Source: Celeribacter baekdonensis (GTDB taxonomy: Bacteria; Pseudomonadota; Alphaproteobacteria; Rhodobacterales; Rhodobacteraceae). Taken from it: a stretch of DNA of 64,000 bases. A model generated the notes under the pieces. It worked only from the letters and a program-made list of their open reading frames with translations. It was not told where the DNA came from and ran no database searches. The stretch lies in assembly GCF_900102315.1 (NCBI RefSeq), contig NZ_FNBL01000006.1:1-64000 (forward strand). The letters are read 5' to 3'. The position numbers and the translations under genes are program-made. This document shows positions 28,064 through 36,657 of this stretch, piece by piece; position 1 is the first letter of the stretch; each line of letters begins with the position of its first letter.

Positions 28064-29146
28064 ATGGCGTGGCTTGGGGCAGTGGCAACAAAGTGCCACC
28101 CGGTTTACAACTCACTTGGATTGCAGCAAGGCGCCGCGCGTGGGCCTGTGAGCCGCCGTGTCTTGCACAGCGGCAGTGTGATCCTTGAGACTGCGATCCC
28201 GGACCAATTTCGCCAGCCGCTTGATCTGGTGGACTATGAGCGCCACGCTGACGTTCGGCGCAGTTTCCATATGGTGATGGGGCCCAATGGTCGGCTTTGG
28301 GTGGCCGTCGAACAGGGTCGAACCCTCTCTGTTCTCTCTCTTGATCTATCCGCATGGCGCAAAGAGACCCCCATTCGCATCACCTACAGTTGGTGTTGTG
28401 AGGCGAATAACGCGTGGGTTGGTGCCGAGAATCTTGAGACTGGCGCCATAACATCCAAAGCATCCGCCGAGCGTCCTGTGCCCTTACACGAAGACGACCT
28501 TGCGCGGATTTTGTTTGCCATCGACGGCCCGTCTCTGACCTCCGATGTCACCTGTTTTGCCTTTTCTGATCATGTTGAACCTATAGGGTATTCCGAAGGT
28601 ATCGCCGCCAACGCGTTGGTCGATACCGAACACGGGCCCCGCCCGATCGAAACGCTCACACCGGGGACACTCATTTCCACCCATTCCGGCGGCCTGTCGC
28701 CTTTGGTGGCCCTGATCGAAACCACATTGCCAAACATCGGACGCATGAGGTTGGTCCGCCTGCGCCGTCCGTTTCAAAACCTGCTCCAAACCCTCGACGT
28801 CACACCGAGCTGTGAAATCCTGACGGAAGGGGTTGATACCGCCTATCTCTTTGGCGTCGAAGACGTGTCGATCAAAGCGATGCACATCGCGCCTTTCCTT
28901 CCGGTCACGACCTCTTCGGCCGGATTGGTGTCGAAGCGCTACAATCTCCTGCTTGCGGAGTTTCAGGCCTACCACGTCGCCGGCATTCGCGTCATGCCCC
29001 TCGCCTTGAACCATGACCCACACCAATCTGCGTCAACCCGGCTGTCGCATCTCAACGCGATACAGATCCCAAAACGATGCGGTCATGACCCCGCATCCCT
29101 GTTGCGCCATGAAGCCCTCGCGCTTCTTTCCGACCGCTACCTGTGA
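28064..29146 (+). CDS. Hint-domain protein lacking the catalytic cysteine
   Basis: 360 residues. The N-terminal half (about 35-175) is a beta-rich region (HMVMGPNGRLWVAVEQG, RITYSWCCEANNAWVG). From about 179 it has the outline of a Hint/Hedgehog-intein domain, ALVDTEHGPRPIETLTPGTL, and a later FQAYHVAGI resembling the block with the conserved His. In this family a CF-x-x-GT start is usual. Here the equivalent position reads IAANALVDT with no Cys or Ser, so self-cleavage is doubtful. Proteins of this type are common in Rhodobacteraceae but their role is unknown. ATG at 28064 follows GAGGGGG. Confidence 0.65.
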   Translation: MAWLGAVATKCHPVYNSLGLQQGAARGPVSRRVLHSGSVILETAIPDQFRQPLDLVDYERHADVRRSFHMVMGPNGRLWVAVEQGRTLSVLSLDLSAWRKETPIRITYSWCCEANNAWVGAENLETGAITSKASAERPVPLHEDDLARILFAIDGPSLTSDVTCFAFSDHVEPIGYSEGIAANALVDTEHGPRPIETLTPGTLISTHSGGLSPLVALIETTLPNIGRMRLVRLRRPFQNLLQTLDVTPSCEILTEGVDTAYLFGVEDVSIKAMHIAPFLPVTTSSAGLVSKRYNLLLAEFQAYHVAGIRVMPLALNHDPHQSASTRLSHLNAIQIPKRCGHDPASLLRHEALALLSDRYL

Positions 29147-29205
29147 TCCGCGATTGAAAGCGAGGCCAAGCTTATGCCATATGCGATCTGGATGGGGGTG
29201 ATGCT

Positions 29206-30258
29206 ATGAATCACATTTTCCGCCTTTGGGCGTTTCTTTTGCTGTTGTTCAGTCCTATGTCGGGCTGGGCACAAGATCTTAAAATAATGACCGTCTCTCG
29301 CGTGCCGTTTTCTATGGTCGAGGCCGGGCGTGACACCGGCTTTTCCATGGAGCTTTGGGACGCATTGGCCACTGAACTTGGCTGGAGCTATGCCATCGAG
29401 CGGGTGGACAGCTTTACAGAGATGCTTGGCGCGATTGAGAATAACACGGCAGACGTCGCTATCGCCAATATTTCGATCACCGCAAGCCGCGAGTCGGTCT
29501 TGGATTTTTCCCAGCCGATCTTTCAGGCCGGCCTGCAAATCATGACCCCGCTGGGCAATGACAGCAGTTCCATTTGGGCCGTTATCCTCTCAAAAGATCT
29601 TTTGATCGCTTTGGCGGGGGCTTTCGCGCTTTTGCTTGGGGGTGGCATGTTGATGTGGCATTTTGAAAAGCGGCATCAAGAGTATTTTGACATGCCCGCC
29701 AGCCAAGCGATGTTCCCGGCCTTTTGGTGGGCCTTGAACCTTGTCGTCAATGGTGGGTTTGAGGAACGGCAACCACGCTCGCCTATGGGCCGTCTGTTTG
29801 GCGTGTTTCTGGTGATTTCGTCTCTGTTTTTGGTGTCCGTTTTTGTTGCGCGCATCACCGCCGCACTGACAGTGGATGCGATCCAAGCCAATGTGAACGG
29901 GCTTAATGATCTCTATGGCAAAACCATCGGCACGGTTGAGCGCTCGACGGCTGCGGAGTTCCTCACTCGGCGTGATCTGACCTTCACGCCTTATCATGAT
30001 CCCGCGACGTTGATTGAGGCGTTTGAACAGGGCGAGATTGACGCGGTGGTTTATGATGCTCCAATCCTCGCGTATTATGTGACCCAAAAGGGTCGGGGCA
30101 AAGCGCGGCTCATTGGGCAAGTCTTTGTGCCAGAAAACTATGGGATTGCGCTGCCCTCGGGGTCTGAGCTGGCCGAGCCAATCAATCAGAGCCTTTTGGA
30201 ACTGCGGGAAAATGGCACTTATGATGCGATTTATCGCAAATGGTTTGGGTCGAAATAG
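29206..30258 (+). CDS. Prokaryotic ionotropic glutamate receptor-like channel
   Basis: 350 residues. A signal peptide ([14 protein letters not shown]) precedes a split solute-binding domain: S1 about 24-115 ([33 protein letters not shown]) and S2 about 235-348. Between them lie a helix (about 131-152), a pore-loop-like stretch ([15 protein letters not shown], 173-187) and a second helix ending [14 protein letters not shown]. That motif parallels the SYTANLAAFLT sequence of eukaryotic receptors. The S1-M1-P-M2-S2 order is that of GluR0-type channels. The GluR0 potassium filter TVGYG is not present, so selectivity is unclear. Probably an amino-acid-gated cation channel. Confidence 0.75.
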   Translation: MNHIFRLWAFLLLLFSPMSGWAQDLKIMTVSRVPFSMVEAGRDTGFSMELWDALATELGWSYAIERVDSFTEMLGAIENNTADVAIANISITASRESVLDFSQPIFQAGLQIMTPLGNDSSSIWAVILSKDLLIALAGAFALLLGGGMLMWHFEKRHQEYFDMPASQAMFPAFWWALNLVVNGGFEERQPRSPMGRLFGVFLVISSLFLVSVFVARITAALTVDAIQANVNGLNDLYGKTIGTVERSTAAEFLTRRDLTFTPYHDPATLIEAFEQGEIDAVVYDAPILAYYVTQKGRGKARLIGQVFVPENYGIALPSGSELAEPINQSLLELRENGTYDAIYRKWFGSK

Positions 30259-30270
30259 ACCCGAACCGCT

Positions 30271-31278
30271 TTAATTGTGCCAAAAATCGGGATGTCCAAA
30301 ACCCCATAACGCCAGCGTCACCAACAGGACCAGCCCGACAGAGATCGCAAGGCTCACGCGCACAGATGTGGCGTGGGCTTTGCTTTTCCACCGTCTTGGG
30401 CGGATGCCTTTGAGAACAAAAACCACCTGTGCGGCGAGGTTGATGGCGACGATGTTGACGGCCACGCTCGCCAAGGCGCGCAAGGCCATGTCCCAGTTTT
30501 GCCCCCCGATCAAAAGACCGAACCCCGCCAGCGGTGGCAAAAGCGCAGCGGCCACCATGACGCCAATCAAAGCGGAGGTGCCACCAGAGGCAACCATAAG
30601 TGCGGCGGCCGCACCTGAGGCCAAGGGCAAGATCACGGTCTGAAGCGACAGGACGCCGGAGTAATCCAAAAGGCCCGTGTCCTGAGGCGCAGGAAACACC
30701 TGCCCGATCACCGCACCGACCAGGACCGACACCAAAACCCCCGCCGCCAAAGAGCGCGCCGAGAGTTTCAACAAAGCGAGGTTCCCGAGCGCCGTGCCAA
30801 AGGCAAAGGCGATGATCGGACCCAAAAGCGGGGCGATCACCATAGCGCCAATGACCACCGCAACTTGACCTGATCTCAGCCCAATTGCCGCGACACAGGT
30901 CGCTAGGGCGGACATGATCAAATAGTCTTTGGTCAGCGCGGCACCGGCACGAATATCACCGTATATGTCTTCGCGTGTCGCCGCCGTTTCCTTTTGGGCG
31001 ATCCGTTCCTGTTCGTCCTCATCGGTGTTTTCAGGCAGGCTGGATTCCGTGGCCAAGGCATAGAGCCGCCAGCCTGTGCGACCGTCCAATGTCTCGGCCA
31101 GACGGTCGACAACCTCTTGGGCATCCGTTTTGTGCAGGGCAATAAAAACCGTCACCCGCCCGTCATCACCGCCACAGGGCACTTGCCACCAATCACGGGA
31201 CGACATGTCGGCAAGACAGTCAGAGACATCCTCGAAATCTTGTTTTGAAATCACAAGCTGGACGAGGCGATCCGCCAT
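30271..31278 (-). CDS. DUF389/TIGR00341-family membrane protein
   Basis: 335 residues. The N-terminal third (1-110) is a soluble ferredoxin-like region (LVQLVISKQDFEDVSDCL). Then come eight or so transmembrane helices with the family-typical VVIGAMVIAPLLGPIIAFAFG and GVMVAAALLPPLAGFGLLIGG. Function is unknown for the family. It is 3 bases downstream of the 116-residue gene, in a two-gene operon, and convergent with the glutamate-receptor-like gene. Confidence 0.85.
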   Translation of the reverse strand: MADRLVQLVISKQDFEDVSDCLADMSSRDWWQVPCGGDDGRVTVFIALHKTDAQEVVDRLAETLDGRTGWRLYALATESSLPENTDEDEQERIAQKETAATREDIYGDIRAGAALTKDYLIMSALATCVAAIGLRSGQVAVVIGAMVIAPLLGPIIAFAFGTALGNLALLKLSARSLAAGVLVSVLVGAVIGQVFPAPQDTGLLDYSGVLSLQTVILPLASGAAAALMVASGGTSALIGVMVAAALLPPLAGFGLLIGGQNWDMALRALASVAVNIVAINLAAQVVFVLKGIRPRRWKSKAHATSVRVSLAISVGLVLLVTLALWGFGHPDFWHN

Positions 31279-31281
31279 GGC

Positions 31282-31632
31282 TTAGTGCCTCACACCATCA
31301 TCGCCTTCAAAAAACGGCGTCAGTTGCGCAACGATGACCGAATTTTCATCCAAGGCCCGCTGCATCAGCTCTCGTTCGTCGTCGGAAATATCGTGGCCCT
31401 CGGCCAACCGCTCCTCCAACGTGCCATAGCCCGTCACATCAAGCGGCGCGAGGTCGGCCTGTTTCAGGATCGCAACGCTTTCACGCACGGCCTCGGCTTC
31501 GTCCACGCCAGAGGCATAAATCATAAGCGCGCCGCCGGTGGCCCCTTTGGGCAACCCGTCGCCTTCTTTGCGACCCACTTCGACCAACAGGGTGTAGACC
31601 TTTTGGCGGCTGATTTTTGGTTCTTTTGTCAT
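31282..31632 (-). CDS. Conserved-looking hypothetical soluble protein
   Basis: 116 residues, acidic, no signal peptide or helix. It has a compact alpha/beta pattern: KVYTLLVEVGRKEGDGLPKG, GALMIYASGVDEAEAVRESV and LDVTGYGTLEERLAEGHD. The GVDEAEAVRESVAILKQADLAPL portion resembles a small ACT- or ferredoxin-like fold; this is a guess from pattern. Start ATG 31632 lies two codons after another ATG with no better site. Three bases separate it from the DUF389 gene, so a shared role is likely. Confidence 0.6.
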   Translation of the reverse strand: MTKEPKISRQKVYTLLVEVGRKEGDGLPKGATGGALMIYASGVDEAEAVRESVAILKQADLAPLDVTGYGTLEERLAEGHDISDDERELMQRALDENSVIVAQLTPFFEGDDGVRH

Positions 31633-31688
31633 GCCATCCGTTTGCTGAGGCGACAGGGGAAAGTCAAGCCTCAGCGGATTGACAAGTG

Positions 31689-31717
31689 ATGATCCCGCCA
31701 AACAGGGGCGGGATCAT
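31689..31717 (-). terminator. Perfect 11-bp hairpin downstream of the YeaQ-like gene
   Basis: ATGATCCCGCC (31689-31699) pairs fully with GGCGGGATCAT (31707-31717) around a 7-base loop, 11 bases beyond the stop at 31728 on the minus strand. There is no T run, so it may act as a 3' stabiliser rather than a terminator. It also sits in the leader region of the next minus-strand gene. Confidence 0.5.
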
Positions 31718-31727
31718 GATAGGCGGC

Positions 31728-31970
31728 TCAGCGCACCCGGCGCGCCACCCAGATCAAAAGGCTTGCGCCAAGAACGCTTACGACAAGCTGCGGGAGCCAA
31801 GCATTCGCGGCGTAAATCCCCATAAGCGACAGGATCAGGTTCAACACAAAGGCGCCGACAATCCCCAGAACGATGTTCATCAGAAGGCCTGTGTTGGCTT
31901 TCATCAGGTTGCTTGCGATCCAGCCCGCAATGCCGCCGATGATGATAGATGCGATAAGTCCAAGTCCCAT
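31728..31970 (-). CDS. GlsB/YeaQ/YmgE-family membrane protein
   Basis: 80 residues with three transmembrane helices: GLGLIASIIIGGIAGWIAS, then LLMNIVLGIVGAFVLNLIL and LPQLVVSVLGASLLIW. The GGIAGWIASNLM and NIVLGIVGA motifs are those of the transglycosylase-associated/YeaQ stress family. ATG at 31970 follows GGAGTG; an in-frame ATG eight codons earlier is without a site. Function in the family is poorly defined. Confidence 0.85.
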   Translation of the reverse strand: MGLGLIASIIIGGIAGWIASNLMKANTGLLMNIVLGIVGAFVLNLILSLMGIYAANAWLPQLVVSVLGASLLIWVARRVR

Positions 31971-32001
31971 AAAACACTCCACATTTACTGACATTTAAGA
32001 A

Positions 32002-32037
32002 CGAAAAGGGCGCGCAAAGGTTGCCCTCCGCGCGCCC
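32002..32037 (-). terminator. Terminator downstream of dapD
   Basis: A perfect 8-bp stem, GGGCGCGC (32008-32015) with GCGCGCCC (32030-32037). Read on the minus strand it is followed by TTTTCGTTC. It begins 24 bases beyond the dapD stop. Confidence 0.75.
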
Positions 32038-32060
32038 GCTCTCAACAAGTATAGGATAGA

Positions 32061-32888
32061 TCAGTCGCGAAGCAACTCATTGATCCCGGTTTTCGAACGC
32101 GTTTTCTCATCCACGCGTTTCACGATGACCGCGCAATAGAGGTGCACACCGTTTTTCGATGGCATGGACCCCGCGACGACGACGGAATAGGGCGGCACTT
32201 CGCCGTAGAAGACTTCGCCCGTGTCGCGGTCGAGGATTTTGGTCGATTGGCCGATAAACACGCCCATGCCCAAGACCGAGCCTTCGCGCACGATCACGCC
32301 TTCGACGACTTCAGAACGTGCACCGATGAAACAATTGTCTTCGATGATGGTCGGGCCGGCCTGCATCGGTTCCAAAACGCCACCAATGCCCACACCGCCG
32401 GAGAGGTGCACATGTTTACCGATCTGCGCACAGGAGCCAACGGTGGCCCATGTGTCCACCATCGTGCCTTCGCCGACATGCGCGCCGAGATTGACGAAAG
32501 ACGGCATCAACACCACGCCCGGCGCGATATAGGCGGATTTACGAACCACGGCGTTCGGCACGGCGCGAAACCCGGCGGCTTTCCATTGATTGTCGCCCCA
32601 GCCTTTGAATTTGCTGTCGACCTTGTCCCACCAACCAGAGCCTTGCGGGCCGCCAGCGTGCTCTTCCATGTCCTTGATGCGAAAGCCAAGCAAAACGGCC
32701 TTTTTCGCCCATTGATTGACGTGCCAATCGCCGTTCTCCAGCTTTTCAGCCACACGCAATGTGCCGCTGTCGAGCGCGTTCAACGTCTCTTCGATCGCCT
32801 CGCGGGTTTCGCCCGTGGTGGCGGAGGTGATCGTGTCGCGCGCCTCCCAGGCGGCTTCGATGGCGGCTTCGAGCAGTGCATTGGACAT
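32061..32888 (-). CDS. dapD: Tetrahydrodipicolinate N-succinyltransferase
   Basis: 275 residues, usual size. Transfers succinyl from succinyl-CoA to tetrahydrodipicolinate in the lysine/diaminopimelate pathway, giving the substrate later released by DapE. An N-terminal helical domain is followed by left-handed beta-helix hexapeptide repeats ([23 protein letters not shown] broken as [12 protein letters not shown] and [10 protein letters not shown], then [19 protein letters not shown]). The ATG at 32888 follows GGGAGACC. Long upstream extensions of the frame overlap the divergent gene and are rejected. Confidence 0.97.
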   Translation of the reverse strand: MSNALLEAAIEAAWEARDTITSATTGETREAIEETLNALDSGTLRVAEKLENGDWHVNQWAKKAVLLGFRIKDMEEHAGGPQGSGWWDKVDSKFKGWGDNQWKAAGFRAVPNAVVRKSAYIAPGVVLMPSFVNLGAHVGEGTMVDTWATVGSCAQIGKHVHLSGGVGIGGVLEPMQAGPTIIEDNCFIGARSEVVEGVIVREGSVLGMGVFIGQSTKILDRDTGEVFYGEVPPYSVVVAGSMPSKNGVHLYCAVIVKRVDEKTRSKTGINELLRD

Positions 32889-33011
32889 GTGGGTCTCCCG
32901 GATCAACATGGAATATCTGTTGGCAGAGGCTATAGTCGGTCCAGACCCCCCGCGCAACGCGTACGACAGCAAAGCGCGGCAAAGCATAACACTTGTGAGG
33001 CACTGCACATC

Positions 33012-33872
33012 ATGACCGACCACCCCAAAGCCCCCTCCACGCGCCGCCATCCGTTGCGTGACAGCCATATGGATATGGAAACGGCACGGCATATTCCCGA
33101 TACGCCGCAAACCCGTTCGCCGTCTTATGCTTTGGCGTTTACCGATGGCACGTTCATGTGCCGTGATGAATTGCGTCCGGTGCGGCTTCAGTTGGAACTG
33201 CTGAAACCTGAATTGATGATGGCCGAATATGGCGTCGAAAGCACGATTGTGCTGTTCGGCGGTGCGCGCATTCCCGAACCTGCCAAAAAGGACACAGCCC
33301 GGACCAAGACCTTGGCCGAACTGACGAAATACTACGCGGAGGCGCGCAGTTTTGCCCGAATGATGACCGAGCGCGCCAAGGTGAACGGGCATCGCCATAA
33401 TGTGATCGTCACCGGCGGCGGGCCGGGGGTGATGGAAGCGGGCAATCGCGGTGCCAAGGATGCGGGCGGGGTGTCAATCGGTCTCAACGTCGTGCTCCCG
33501 CATGAACAAGCGCCAAACGAGTATGTCACGCCGGAGCTGTGTTTCAATTTCCACTATTTCGCGATCCGCAAAATGCATTTTCTGATGCGCGCAAAAGCGA
33601 TTGCGGTGTTTCCGGGCGGGTTTGGCACGCTTGATGAGATGTTTGAAAGCCTGACGCTTATTCAAACCGGGCGGATGAGCCGGGTGCCGTTCTTGTTGTT
33701 TGGTCGGGCCTTTTGGGAAAAGATCATCAATTGGGAGGCCTTGGCCGAGGCCGGAACGATTGCCCGGTCCGACCTCGATTTGTTCAAATTCGTCGAAACC
33801 GCCGAAGAGGCCGTGGCGGTCATTGATGCGTGGCCCATGGAGGGCGCGCGCGATCATATCGACGGGCGCTGA
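33012..33872 (+). CDS. LOG-family Rossmann protein (TIGR00730)
   Basis: 286 residues. Contains the family motifs GGGPGVMEA and PGGFGTLDE, the active-site region of the Lonely Guy/cytokinin-riboside-monophosphate phosphoribohydrolase fold, plus [13 protein letters not shown] at the start of the Rossmann core. About 70 N-terminal residues precede the core, as in the longer bacterial group. Biochemical members release nucleobases from nucleoside 5'-monophosphates; the substrate here is unproved. Divergent from dapD. The short gap holds both promoters. Confidence 0.88.
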   Translation: MTDHPKAPSTRRHPLRDSHMDMETARHIPDTPQTRSPSYALAFTDGTFMCRDELRPVRLQLELLKPELMMAEYGVESTIVLFGGARIPEPAKKDTARTKTLAELTKYYAEARSFARMMTERAKVNGHRHNVIVTGGGPGVMEAGNRGAKDAGGVSIGLNVVLPHEQAPNEYVTPELCFNFHYFAIRKMHFLMRAKAIAVFPGGFGTLDEMFESLTLIQTGRMSRVPFLLFGRAFWEKIINWEALAEAGTIARSDLDLFKFVETAEEAVAVIDAWPMEGARDHIDGR

Positions 33873-33874
33873 AT

Positions 33875-34081
33875 TTAGGTTTTTTGGGCGACGGAGACGT
33901 CGGCGTCCAAAAGATACTCCGCCGCGCTGTCGGCAAACCGAACACCGTCCATCGCCCGGTGCATGTAGCGATCAAGGGCCATTTCATGCACCACGGTGCC
34001 GATGGTTTGACCGCTTTCGCGCGCCAAAAGATGTAGCATTTCAACCGTCGATTCAGACAGCAAAAGGGTGATTTGTTCCAT
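33875..34081 (-). CDS. Small ribbon-helix-helix-like protein
   Basis: 68 residues. It begins MEQITLLLSESTVEMLHLLARESG: a short beta strand followed by two helices (TVEMLHLLARE, TIGTVVHEMALDRYM), the outline of an Arc/CopG/MetJ-type DNA-binding fold. A very strong GAGGAGG precedes the ATG. The stop lies 2 bases from that of the convergent LOG-family gene. It is 26 bases downstream of the 143-residue gene on the same strand, so the two are probably one unit. Could be an autoregulator or an antitoxin-like partner; evidence is limited to the fold outline. Confidence 0.6.
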   Translation of the reverse strand: MEQITLLLSESTVEMLHLLARESGQTIGTVVHEMALDRYMHRAMDGVRFADSAAEYLLDADVSVAQKT

Positions 34082-34107
34082 TTTGGAACCTCCTCGCGGC
34101 ATGCGCG

Positions 34108-34539
34108 TTAAAAGGGCAGGGTGGCCTGACCCAGAGAGCGTTGAGCCAAGTGCGTATGCGCGTGCCCGGCAAAGGGCGCGCCAAATCGTTTCATCAGGGC
34201 CGAGTGAGGTTGGCCAATCTGGGAGGTCTTGCACAGGCGTTCGCCTTCGGTGGTGTGCAAGATCAATCCACCCCCGCGTTCGGTCAATTCATAGCCCTTG
34301 GCGCGCAGCACGTCCTGAAGATCCTCCCAGCCAGAGGCATAGGCGAAATCATGAGCCAAATAGGCCTGAAGCGCATGGGGGTGTTTGGGGCCTTTGTAGC
34401 CGAACGCCCCTTCACCGGGGCGCACCGCAACGTCTAATATGTCGCGAATATACGCGCCCATGGGTTGACCGGCACATTGGGCCGCGTGTTGAACGCGGGT
34501 GCCAAGGTCGTCATCGAATCTGATCTGTATCCATTCCAT
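34108..34539 (-). CDS. RHH-like N-terminus joined to a relaxase-associated-like module
   Basis: 143 residues. The N-terminus (IQIRFDDDLGTRVQHAA, then PMGAYIRDILDVAV) looks like another ribbon-helix-helix strand-helix-helix unit. The rest (ASGWEDLQDVLRAKGYELTERGG cut here, then LILHTTEGERLCKTSQIG, SALMKRFGAPFAGH) follows the pattern of the small domain behind MobA/TraI-type relaxases, where a short-loop 'Gl l..rg.Glv' unit precedes 'L..RfG'. No relaxase catalytic Tyr/His motif is present. This comparison is from memory of the pattern only. Function unknown. Confidence 0.5.
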   Translation of the reverse strand: MEWIQIRFDDDLGTRVQHAAQCAGQPMGAYIRDILDVAVRPGEGAFGYKGPKHPHALQAYLAHDFAYASGWEDLQDVLRAKGYELTERGGGLILHTTEGERLCKTSQIGQPHSALMKRFGAPFAGHAHTHLAQRSLGQATLPF

Positions 34540-34638
34540 GTCGGGGACTGTGCCCGGACATGGTTAAAGCCACGTTACCGTTCAAGAACCAAGCGCGAAC
34601 ACACTGTTTCCACAACGTGGTTTCCACAATGTGGAGCG

Positions 34639-35817
34639 TCACTTCCCGGCTTCGGCTTCGATTTGCTTGCGGGATTTGCGTTCGCGTTCGGTCGCGGATT
34701 TGAGCTGACCACAGGCGGCCATGATGTCCTCGCCCCGCGGGGTGCGAATGGGCGAGGCATAGCCCGCCGCCAGGAGGATTTTGGCAAAGGCGTGGATGCG
34801 GTTGTTCGACGAGCGTTTGTAGGGCGCACCGGGCCATTCGTTGAACGGGATGAGGTTCACTTTCGACGGGATGCCATCGAGCAGCTTGATCAAACGATAG
34901 GCGTCTTCGTCGCTGTCATTCACGTCTTTGAGCATCACATATTCAAAGGTGATGCGTTCAGAATTGGACACTTTCGGATAATCGCGCAGCGCGTCCAACA
35001 GCGCCTCGATATTCCAGCGTTTGTTGATCGGCACCAACATGTCGCGGGTCTCATCGGTGGTCGCATGGAAGGACACGGCCAAAAGACAACCGATCTCTTT
35101 GGCGGTGCGGTGAATTTCCGGCACAACCCCGGAGGTGGACAGTGTGATCCGGCGCCGCCCAAGGGCAATGCCATCGCCATCCATCACGATTTTCATCGCG
35201 TCGCGCACGTTTTCAAAATTATAAAGCGGCTCGCCCATGCCCATCAAAACGATGTTGGACAAAAGCCGTACATCCGGTTTGCGCGCGCCTTTTTCGGGCC
35301 ATTCGTCCAAATCATCGCGCGCCATCATCACCTGACCGACGATCTCGCCCGCCGTGAGATTGCGCACCAATTTTTGCGTGCCGGTGTGACAGAAAGAACA
35401 GGTCAGTGTGCAGCCAACCTGCGAGGAAATGCACAGCGTGCCACGCCCCTCTTCGGGGATATAAACGACCTCGACCTCATGACCGCCATTGATGCGGACA
35501 AGATATTTGCGGGTGCCATCCTCGGAGACCTGTTTGGACACAACCTCGGGGATGCGGGCTTCGAACTTTGCGTCAAGCTCGTCGCGGTAGGCTTTGCCCA
35601 GGTTCGTCATCTGGGTGAAATCGCGCACACCCCATTGATAAATCCATTGCCAAATCTGGCCTGCGCGCATCTTTGCCTGTTTCTCAGGCGTGCCGTTTTC
35701 GATTAAGACCGCGCGCAGGTCCTCACGGGACAGACCGACAAGATTGATCTTGTCGCTGGGGTCCTCCTTGCGGGGGATGGTCAAAACATCCTGCGTGATC
35801 GGGGCGCGGGTTTGCAT
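34639..35817 (-). CDS. rlmN: 23S rRNA (adenine-2503-C2)/tRNA methyltransferase
   Basis: 392 residues, radical-SAM enzyme that methylates A2503 in 23S rRNA and A37 in some tRNAs. The cluster motif CTLTCSFC is clear, with upstream [45 protein letters not shown] and the C-terminal [14 protein letters not shown], with its catalytic cysteine, are present. The ATG at 35817 is supported by family length. Single gene on the minus strand. Confidence 0.97.
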   Translation of the reverse strand: MQTRAPITQDVLTIPRKEDPSDKINLVGLSREDLRAVLIENGTPEKQAKMRAGQIWQWIYQWGVRDFTQMTNLGKAYRDELDAKFEARIPEVVSKQVSEDGTRKYLVRINGGHEVEVVYIPEEGRGTLCISSQVGCTLTCSFCHTGTQKLVRNLTAGEIVGQVMMARDDLDEWPEKGARKPDVRLLSNIVLMGMGEPLYNFENVRDAMKIVMDGDGIALGRRRITLSTSGVVPEIHRTAKEIGCLLAVSFHATTDETRDMLVPINKRWNIEALLDALRDYPKVSNSERITFEYVMLKDVNDSDEDAYRLIKLLDGIPSKVNLIPFNEWPGAPYKRSSNNRIHAFAKILLAAGYASPIRTPRGEDIMAACGQLKSATERERKSRKQIEAEAGK

Positions 35818-35886
35818 GCTCGGGGTCTCTTCTGTGATGGATTAGCGCGGCACATACAGGATTCTGCCTTACAAGGAAACCCATAT

Positions 35887-35918
35887 GAAAAGGGCCCCGC
35901 CGTGACAGCGAGGCCTTT
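35887..35918 (-). terminator. Terminator downstream of ialB-like gene
   Basis: On the minus strand AAAGGCCTCGC, a 6-base loop, then GCGGGGCC (35893-35900) and CTTTT: an 8-bp stem with one G-T pair. It starts about 20 bases beyond the stop at 35939. Confidence 0.75.
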
Positions 35919-35938
35919 AGGGATGTAGCAAAATGGGT

Positions 35939-36478
35939 TCAACCGCCGCAGCGTTTGGCGGCCTCTTCAACAGAGGCGGTAAAGCCCAAAAGCGAGAACG
36001 TGTCTTTGGTGATCGTGCCGCGTGCAGAGCGCGCGGTCAGTGTCGCCGCAGAGCCACGTTTCATCGCCGCAATGATTTTTGCGTCATCTTCGGGGGTCAC
36101 GGCCCAGGCCGTTTCATCCTCGGATTTGGTGAACAGGGTGAAATCTGATCCGCCAATGTCGAGGCTGACCTCTGAACCGGGGGCAAAAGGATAGCCGCCC
36201 AAGAACGACACCTGACCGTTGACACCGCTGGCCGGACCGTAGGTCACGAACAACAGGATTTCACTGCGGGTGACCGATTTCAAACGGCCCGCGCTGTCGG
36301 TGTTGACGGTTTCTTTCGGTTTCGACACCGCCCAACAGGTCTTTGACGGGGCGGCCTCTTCATAAACGTACCAATCGGTGTTTGCGCCGACTTGATTGGT
36401 GCTTTCCTGCGCGACTGCATGGCTCGCAACCATAGCAAACCCCACCGCAAGAAGGCCCTGTTTCACGGAAAAACTCAT
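35939..36478 (-). CDS. Invasion-associated locus B (IalB)-family periplasmic protein
   Basis: 179 residues. Signal peptide (LLAVGFAMVASHAVAQ) and a single beta-rich domain. Family-like features are DWYVYEEAAPSKTCWAVS, the SEILLFVTYGP stretch and the closing CGG. The paired cysteines (about 48 and 177) may form a disulphide. IalB proteins are named for Bartonella erythrocyte invasion, but in free-living alphaproteobacteria their role is unknown. Divergent from the asparaginase gene. Confidence 0.82.
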   Translation of the reverse strand: MSFSVKQGLLAVGFAMVASHAVAQESTNQVGANTDWYVYEEAAPSKTCWAVSKPKETVNTDSAGRLKSVTRSEILLFVTYGPASGVNGQVSFLGGYPFAPGSEVSLDIGGSDFTLFTKSEDETAWAVTPEDDAKIIAAMKRGSAATLTARSARGTITKDTFSLLGFTASVEEAAKRCGG

Positions 36479-36657
36479 GTTATCTCGCTGCCTCTAGCTA
36501 TCATGGCCCATATTCGATACGCCTCCGCCGTCTATAGCTGCGGTTTCGTGGCGTGATGAGACCTTTTTCGATGTTCCGCGGGCACAGTAACGTAAATCCG
36601 CTGATTTGGGAAAGGCCCCTTGGCGGAAATTCGCTGAAACGTGAAAGGAAAGAGCAA

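Noticed and set aside
31689-31717. The perfect hairpin as an attenuator of the 116-residue gene.
   Set aside because: No T run and no alternative structure was seen; a 3' stabiliser of the YeaQ-like gene is simpler.
32142-33011. A long open frame antisense to dapD continuing into the LOG-family gene.
   Set aside because: It mirrors the dapD codons. The LOG protein has a good start at 33012 and family length from there.
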